From Vibrio rumoiensis 1S-45 (lineage in GTDB: Bacteria > Pseudomonadota > Gammaproteobacteria > Enterobacterales > Vibrionaceae), in assembly GCF_000286955.2 (NCBI RefSeq), contig NZ_AJYK02000073.1:1-36351 (forward strand): DNA of 36,351 nucleotides, read 5' to 3'. Shown here in pieces: positions 28,899 through 36,351 of the stretch. The notes beneath the pieces are model-generated. The model saw only the letters and a program-made list of their open reading frames with translations, was not told where the DNA came from and made no database searches. The position numbers and the translations under genes were made by a program. Position 1 is the stretch's first letter. Each line of letters begins with the position of its first letter.

Positions 28899-30131
28899 AT
28901 GCACTCTTTTATTGCACGACAAGCCATTGTGAATGCGGATAACCGCATCGTTGCCTATGAATTACTGTTCAGAGAAGGTTTTAATAATGTTTTCCCACAA
29001 ATGGACCCGGACAAGGCCACCAGCCGCTTACTTATTGAACATTTTTTCCTAACCAATGTTCAAGGTTATGAAGATAAAATTTGCTTAGTCAATTTCCCAT
29101 ATCAATCATTAGTCGACCAAATCCCAACTTTATTTCCACCCCATTTATTAATGATCGAAATTTTGGAAGACTGCTCTCCTAGTGATGAACTTTTAGATGC
29201 CGTAAAATCTATGCATCACCAAGGGTATAAAATCGCCTTAGATGACTTCATGCCTTCTTCTGCTTGGGAACGTTTCCTGCCGTATGTCACGACAATCAAG
29301 TTTGACATCCGACAAATATCAATTGCAGATACTGAAAAATTTATTAACGAACATCCGCATTTAGATCTTTCCTATTTGGCTGAAAAAATTGAAAACCAAG
29401 CCGAGCTTGAAGCTTGTAAAAAGGCTGGGTTCCATTATTTTCAAGGTTATGAATTGTACGAACCTGAAATTATATGTAAAAAGCGCATTGGTTCGTCAGC
29501 ATTCACTGTTGAACAACTCAATATTGCGATTAATAAAAATCCGATTAATTTTGATCTGGTTGAGCGTCTTATAAGACATGATCTGACAATGACGTATAAA
29601 TTAATGAGATTTATTAATTCTCATCAACCTCAACCGTTTTCATCTTTTAAAAGTGCGTTTGAAGCACTAGGGTATGAACGCATAAAAATGTTCATATCCC
29701 TCTCGATTGTTGCCGATCATGAGCTTTCTCCTTCTCATTATTACCAGTCTTCAATGGAAAGAGCCCATTTCTGCGAACAAATCGCGGCCGTTAGTCATAT
29801 TAATAAATGTATTGATCAAGCCTACTTCGTGGGTATGTTCTCTCAGTTAGATAAATTACTTGAACAGCCTTTATCTTATCTGATTGAAACTTTGCCACTA
29901 AAGCCTGATGCGATTCATGCACTACTAGAGCAAAAAGGGATTCTTGGAGACATTCTTGCTTTAGCCATCGCATTGGAGAAAAATGATCAATCGAATATTG
30001 AATGGTTTGTGGATAAATTAAAACTCGATCCAAAAATGGTACAAATATACCGAGGAAATGCTCTCGATTGGTCCACTCCTGAATATCACTATTTAAGGCT
30101 TGAAGGCACAAAATCCTATCGTCAGCAATAA
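28899..30131 (+). CDS. EAL and HDOD domain protein (CdgJ/YuxH-like putative c-di-GMP phosphodiesterase)
   Basis: In this 410-residue protein, residues 1-200 are a compact EAL domain. The EAL motif reads YELLFRE, and the other usual catalytic positions are present: VNF, MIEILED, ALDDF, IKFD, EKIEN and FQGYEL. Residues about 200-400 are an HDOD domain (LVERLIRHDLTMTYKLMRFIN and ALGYERIKMFISLSIV). The domain order matches V. cholerae CdgJ and Bacillus YuxH. It may hydrolyse c-di-GMP and affect motility or biofilm, but the short EAL domain leaves activity uncertain. It stands alone, 185 bases after lpxH, with an 18-codon frame just upstream. Confidence 0.88.
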   Translation: MHSFIARQAIVNADNRIVAYELLFREGFNNVFPQMDPDKATSRLLIEHFFLTNVQGYEDKICLVNFPYQSLVDQIPTLFPPHLLMIEILEDCSPSDELLDAVKSMHHQGYKIALDDFMPSSAWERFLPYVTTIKFDIRQISIADTEKFINEHPHLDLSYLAEKIENQAELEACKKAGFHYFQGYELYEPEIICKKRIGSSAFTVEQLNIAINKNPINFDLVERLIRHDLTMTYKLMRFINSHQPQPFSSFKSAFEALGYERIKMFISLSIVADHELSPSHYYQSSMERAHFCEQIAAVSHINKCIDQAYFVGMFSQLDKLLEQPLSYLIETLPLKPDAIHALLEQKGILGDILALAIALEKNDQSNIEWFVDKLKLDPKMVQIYRGNALDWSTPEYHYLRLEGTKSYRQQ

Positions 30132-30161
30132 GCTATACCACTATTAACTAAGAGAATCTTT

Positions 30162-30653
30162 ATGCCTTGCCCATGCGGTCATTCGCAATCTTATGAAGCT
30201 TGCTGTCAACCGATTCATCATGACGCTACTTTGGCCAAACAACCAGAGCAGCTAATGCGCGCGCGTTATTCGGCTCATGTGCTTAATGATGTAGAGTTTG
30301 TCTTAAACACTTACCACTCATCTTGCCAAGCTCATGCTCAAGCAGAAGCGATTAAACAATCCGTCGATAGCCATTGGATAAAACTAGAGGTTTTAGATGC
30401 TCCCGCTTGTGAAGAGGCCGAAGGGTATGTCGAATTTAAAGCTTACTTTGAAGAAGATAATCACGAGTATTGCTTACATGAACGCTCTCGATTTGTAAAA
30501 GAAGAAGGACAATGGCGCTATATTGATGGCGTGATGCCGGAAGAAAAACCTATTGATCCTCGCCTTTTACAAACCATTGCCAATACCAAAATAGGCCGTA
30601 ATGATCCCTGCCTTTGTGGAAGTGGTAGAAAGTTCAAGAAATGCTGTGGCTAA
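30162..30653 (+). CDS. YchJ-family protein (SEC-C motifs flanking an NTF2-like domain)
   Basis: This 163-residue protein has two SEC-C zinc motifs, one at the very start ([13 protein letters not shown]) and one at the end ([19 protein letters not shown]). Between them is an NTF2-like fold with the [21 protein letters not shown] segment. This is the arrangement of E. coli YchJ, whose function is not established. The gene starts 30 bases after the EAL-HDOD stop, so the two may be cotranscribed. Confidence 0.9.
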   Translation: MPCPCGHSQSYEACCQPIHHDATLAKQPEQLMRARYSAHVLNDVEFVLNTYHSSCQAHAQAEAIKQSVDSHWIKLEVLDAPACEEAEGYVEFKAYFEEDNHEYCLHERSRFVKEEGQWRYIDGVMPEEKPIDPRLLQTIANTKIGRNDPCLCGSGRKFKKCCG

Positions 30654-30675
30654 GCTCATTCACTCATTTTAGGAC

Positions 30676-30701
30676 AGCGTTTTATTAACAGAACGCTTTT
30701 C
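30676..30701 (+). terminator. weak terminator after the ychJ-like gene
   Basis: AGCGTT (30676-30681) and AACGCT (30692-30697) form a six-base stem with a ten-base loop, followed by TTT. It is short, but its position suits the end of the plus-strand gene. Confidence 0.35.
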
Positions 30702-30732
30702 AGCCAACTTAAAGAGAGAGAACACACCCAAT

Positions 30733-30761
30733 AAAAAAGGCCAAGCAACTGCTTGACCTTT
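30733..30761 (-). terminator. terminator after the his operon
   Basis: On the minus strand AAGGTCAAGC pairs with GCTTGGCCTT (one mismatch) around a four-base loop and is followed by TTTTTT. It lies 38 bases past hisIE. Confidence 0.75.
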
Positions 30762-30798
30762 ATTGATAAAAATAAATATTGATAAAAACAAAATTATT

Positions 30799-31454
30799 TT
30801 ACTTGTGACGCTCTTTTAGCTTATTGATGACATCGTTAAACGATAAGCCTTGATCTTGTAGTAACACGAACAAGTGATACATCAAATCCGCAGATTCACA
30901 GATCAATTCCGCCTTGTCGCCCGACGTTGCCGCAAGCGCGACTTCAACGCCTTCTTCGCCGACTTTCTGCGAGATGCGTTTCGTGCCACGAGCATAAAGG
31001 CTAGCGGTGTAAGAGGACTCTGGATCGGCGTCCTTGCGGGCAGCCAGTAGCTGCTCAAGTTGATGAAGCCACACCAATTGGCTTTCATCTTGCTTGTCGG
31101 CATCAAAGCATGTTGTGGTGCCGGTGTGACACGTTGGCCCAATAGGATTCACCTTCGCCAATAACGTATCGTTATCACAATCCAAAGCGATATTCACCAG
31201 ATTCAAGCTGTTGCCAGATTCTTCGCCTTTGGTCCATAAACGCTGTTTGGTGCGAGAGTAGAACGTCACTAGGCCAGTATCTGCGGTTTTCTGCAAGGCA
31301 TCCACATTCATATAGCCCATCATCAGAACTTGGCTTGATTGATAATCTTGCACAATTACAGGGACTAAACCGTCGACTTTATTCCAATCAATTCGGTCAG
31401 AAAGTACTTGTACATCGGACGCTTGAAACGTTGCTTGTGTTGTTACTGCTTCAC

Positions 31455-31458
<4 letters not shown>
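30799..31458 (-). CDS. hisIE: bifunctional phosphoribosyl-AMP cyclohydrolase / phosphoribosyl-ATP pyrophosphatase
   Basis: This fused enzyme performs steps 2 and 3 of histidine synthesis. Residues about 20-115 form the HisI cyclohydrolase, with the metal-binding CDNDTLL segment and the Cys motif [10 protein letters not shown]. Residues about 125-219 form the HisE pyrophosphatase, with [24 protein letters not shown] cut here to its core residues K-KVGEEG-E. The 219-residue length is slightly longer at the N-terminus than E. coli HisI (203). It overlaps hisF by four bases (ATGA) and is the last gene of the operon. DNA near 30901-31080 is richer in G+C than its surroundings. Confidence 0.96.
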
Positions 31459-32950
<1,492 letters not shown>

Positions 32951-32964
32951 TTAGTCCTTTAATT

Positions 32965-33603
32965 TTATCCGTTCAATTCAAGAAAATTTTGAATCAATTT
33001 TGAGCCCGCTTTTGACGAACGCTCTGGGTGAAATTGCACCCCATAATAATTGCCACTTTGTACAGCTGCAGTAAACGGATTGCCATATTCACAACTAGCA
33101 ATGGTGTACTCACCAACGGGCATGGCGTAACTGTGCACAAAGTAGAAATAACTGTCTTCAGAAATACCTTTAAATAGCGGATGCCCATCCACAGGTTGTA
33201 CGGTATTCCAACCCATGTGTGGTAGTGGTAGATCGCCAGTATCCATTAAACGAACTTCACCATCACATAAGCCTAAACACTGTACTTCTTCTTTACCTTG
33301 TTGGCCTTTTTCTTCCGACAACTTACCCAATAGTTGCATGCCTAAACAAATGCCAAGTAGCGGTTTCTCAACCTTTTTCACTAGGTCAATTAGGTTACGA
33401 TCTTCTAGATTTTTCATCGCCTCTGAAGCGGTGCCTACGCCCGGTAGAAACAATTTATCTGCCGCAAGTACAATGCTTGGATCTTTAGAAATCGTCACCT
33501 GATAACCTAGGCGCTCAATCGCAAAGCGAACGGAAGACACATTGGCGCAACCGGTATCAATGATAACGACTTTTTGCGCAGTAGAGGCTAGCGTGTCTGT
33601 CAT
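32965..33603 (-). CDS. hisH: imidazole glycerol phosphate synthase glutaminase subunit HisH
   Basis: HisH releases ammonia from glutamine for HisF. The 212-residue class I glutamine amidotransferase has the nucleophile loop [12 protein letters not shown] (Cys near residue 85), the FVHSYA block, and the catalytic His and Glu in VQFHPERSS near the C-terminus. Its ATG shares one base with the hisB stop (TAATG). N-terminal residues 1-11 are slightly longer than in E. coli. Confidence 0.97.
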   Translation of the reverse strand: MTDTLASTAQKVVIIDTGCANVSSVRFAIERLGYQVTISKDPSIVLAADKLFLPGVGTASEAMKNLEDRNLIDLVKKVEKPLLGICLGMQLLGKLSEEKGQQGKEEVQCLGLCDGEVRLMDTGDLPLPHMGWNTVQPVDGHPLFKGISEDSYFYFVHSYAMPVGEYTIASCEYGNPFTAAVQSGNYYGVQFHPERSSKAGSKLIQNFLELNG

Positions 33604-34676
33604 TACAGCACTCCTTTACTACTTGGCAATTCATTCCCTTCTACTTTAATCGCTTGACGCAAGGTACGACCAAAGGCTTTAAATAAGCTTTCAATGATGT
33701 GGTGATCATTATTGCCCGTGGATGACAAGTGCAGAGTACAGGCCAAAGTATCCGTCAATGAACGGAAGAAATGCACCACCATTTCAGTGGAAAGATCGCC
33801 CACTTGTTCGCGGCTAAACTGCGCATCGAATTTCAAATAAGGACGCCCAGATAAATCCAAGCCACATTGCGCTAAACATTCATCCATTGGCAAGCTGAAA
33901 CCAAAGCGACCAATACCACGTTTGTCGCCTAAAGCTTCTTTAAGAGCTTGACCTAACGCTAATGCCGTATCTTCAATGGTGTGATGGTCATCAATGTGTA
34001 AATCACCTTGTACGTCGACAACCATTTGAAAACCGCCGTGAGTGGCGATTTGATCAAGCATGTGGTCAAAAAATCCCATCCCTGTTGAGATCTTATTTCC
34101 GCCCTGCTCATCTAAGTTCACCGAAATTTTAATGTCCGTTTCTTTCGTGGTACGCACCACGGCTGCCGTACGAGCATTGACGGTGAGATCTTTTAAGATA
34201 TCCAGCCAGTTCATCGTTTCAGGGTGATATTGAATACCGCGAATCGCCATATTTTCGGCTAATTGCAAATCGGTTACGCGATCACCAATCACAACTGAGG
34301 TTTTAAAATCCACTTTTCCCTGTTGCAAATACTCTTTGACCAAGCCTAATTTGGGCTTACGGCAAGTACAATTATCTGCATCAAAGTGTGGGCAAATGAG
34401 CACATCATCAAACTTCACACCTTGTGAGCTAAAAATGTCCATCATCATGTTATGTGGCGCGTCAAAATCCGCTTGAGGGTAACTGTCAGTACCTAAACCA
34501 TCTTGATTAGTCACCATCACTAAACGGTAACCTGCATCTTGAAGCTTTAATAGAACAGGAATAACGTTTGGTTCAAATTTGAGTTTATCTAAACGATCCA
34601 CCTGAAAATCAACCGGTGGCTCAACAATTAAGGTGCCGTCACGGTCAATAAATAGAATTTTGTTTGCTTGGCTCAC
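33603..34676 (-). CDS. hisB: bifunctional histidinol-phosphatase / imidazoleglycerol-phosphate dehydratase
   Basis: This enzyme performs the dehydratase step 6 and the phosphatase step 8 of histidine synthesis. Residues about 1-165 are a HAD-type phosphatase (FIDRDGTL near 8-15, zinc loop [14 protein letters not shown]). Residues about 168-357 are the dehydratase, with the metal-binding motifs [20 protein letters not shown] and [12 protein letters not shown]. The start is GTG at 34676 (357 residues), with AAGGA seven bases before it, which matches the usual length near 355. An upstream GTG at 34715 lacks a ribosome-binding site. The fusion is typical of gammaproteobacteria. Confidence 0.95.
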   Translation of the reverse strand: MSQANKILFIDRDGTLIVEPPVDFQVDRLDKLKFEPNVIPVLLKLQDAGYRLVMVTNQDGLGTDSYPQADFDAPHNMMMDIFSSQGVKFDDVLICPHFDADNCTCRKPKLGLVKEYLQQGKVDFKTSVVIGDRVTDLQLAENMAIRGIQYHPETMNWLDILKDLTVNARTAAVVRTTKETDIKISVNLDEQGGNKISTGMGFFDHMLDQIATHGGFQMVVDVQGDLHIDDHHTIEDTALALGQALKEALGDKRGIGRFGFSLPMDECLAQCGLDLSGRPYLKFDAQFSREQVGDLSTEMVVHFFRSLTDTLACTLHLSSTGNNDHHIIESLFKAFGRTLRQAIKVEGNELPSSKGVL

Positions 34677-34738
34677 ATCGATTTCCTTCTCAGAGCAAGG
34701 TGAAACGTCAATCACGCTTCACCACTATTATTTGGTTA

Positions 34739-36351
<1,613 letters not shown>

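Noticed and set aside
34677..34715. Longer HisB N-terminus from the GTG at 34715
   Set aside because: No ribosome-binding site; the extra 13 residues are not part of the phosphatase domain.

Overview
The window comes from a moderately AT-rich gammaproteobacterium, most likely a member of the Vibrionaceae. The evidence is the CmoAB pair, the tol-pal genes run together with cydABX, E. coli-like NadA, CydA and RuvC in which the known ligand and catalytic positions fall at the same or nearly the same residue numbers, and a proteobacterial-order his operon with fused hisB and hisIE. The genus cannot be resolved by eye. Most of the window is core metabolism and housekeeping on the minus strand.

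Layout. 1-1830: end of a propionate (methylcitrate) locus, with prpB behind a GntR regulator and a clear promoter flanked by palindromes. 1888-3962: a small accessory block made of a decayed Mrr-like nuclease fragment (plus strand), an HNH endonuclease gene and a SAM methyltransferase gene, ending beside tRNA-Ser(GGA) at 4093-4180. 4376-6107: a UPF0149 protein and nadA. 6284-14851: one minus-strand run, cydA-cydB-cydX-ybgE-ybgC-tolQ-tolR-tolA-tolB-pal-cpoB, joining cytochrome bd oxidase to the Tol-Pal envelope system. 15282-19427: ruvB, ruvA, ruvC and aspS. 19828-21585: cmoA and cmoB (plus). 21694-25004: a three-gene plus-strand cluster of a retropepsin-like lipoprotein, an inactive transglutaminase with membrane helices, and an ATP-grasp ligase-like protein. 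25111-27152: tdk and cysS (minus). 27410-30653: ppiB, lpxH, an EAL-HDOD protein and a YchJ-family SEC-C protein (plus). 30799-36351: hisIE-hisF-hisA-hisH-hisB-hisC-hisD (minus), with hisD cut by the window edge.

How the parts work together. PrpB performs the last methylcitrate-cycle step and the GntR protein probably autoregulates the operon. CydABX is the high-affinity quinol oxidase. TolQRAB-Pal-CpoB maintains the outer membrane during division. RuvABC processes Holliday junctions. CmoA makes carboxy-SAM, which CmoB uses to modify tRNA wobble uridine. The his genes run from histidinol dehydrogenase to the early ring-opening steps.

The least ordinary parts are the HNH plus methyltransferase cassette with its neighbouring nuclease pseudogene beside tRNA-Ser (a possible degraded defence islet) and the protease/transglutaminase/ATP-grasp trio, a widespread cluster whose exact substrate I do not know. 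All function calls come from reading motifs; no database search was run.
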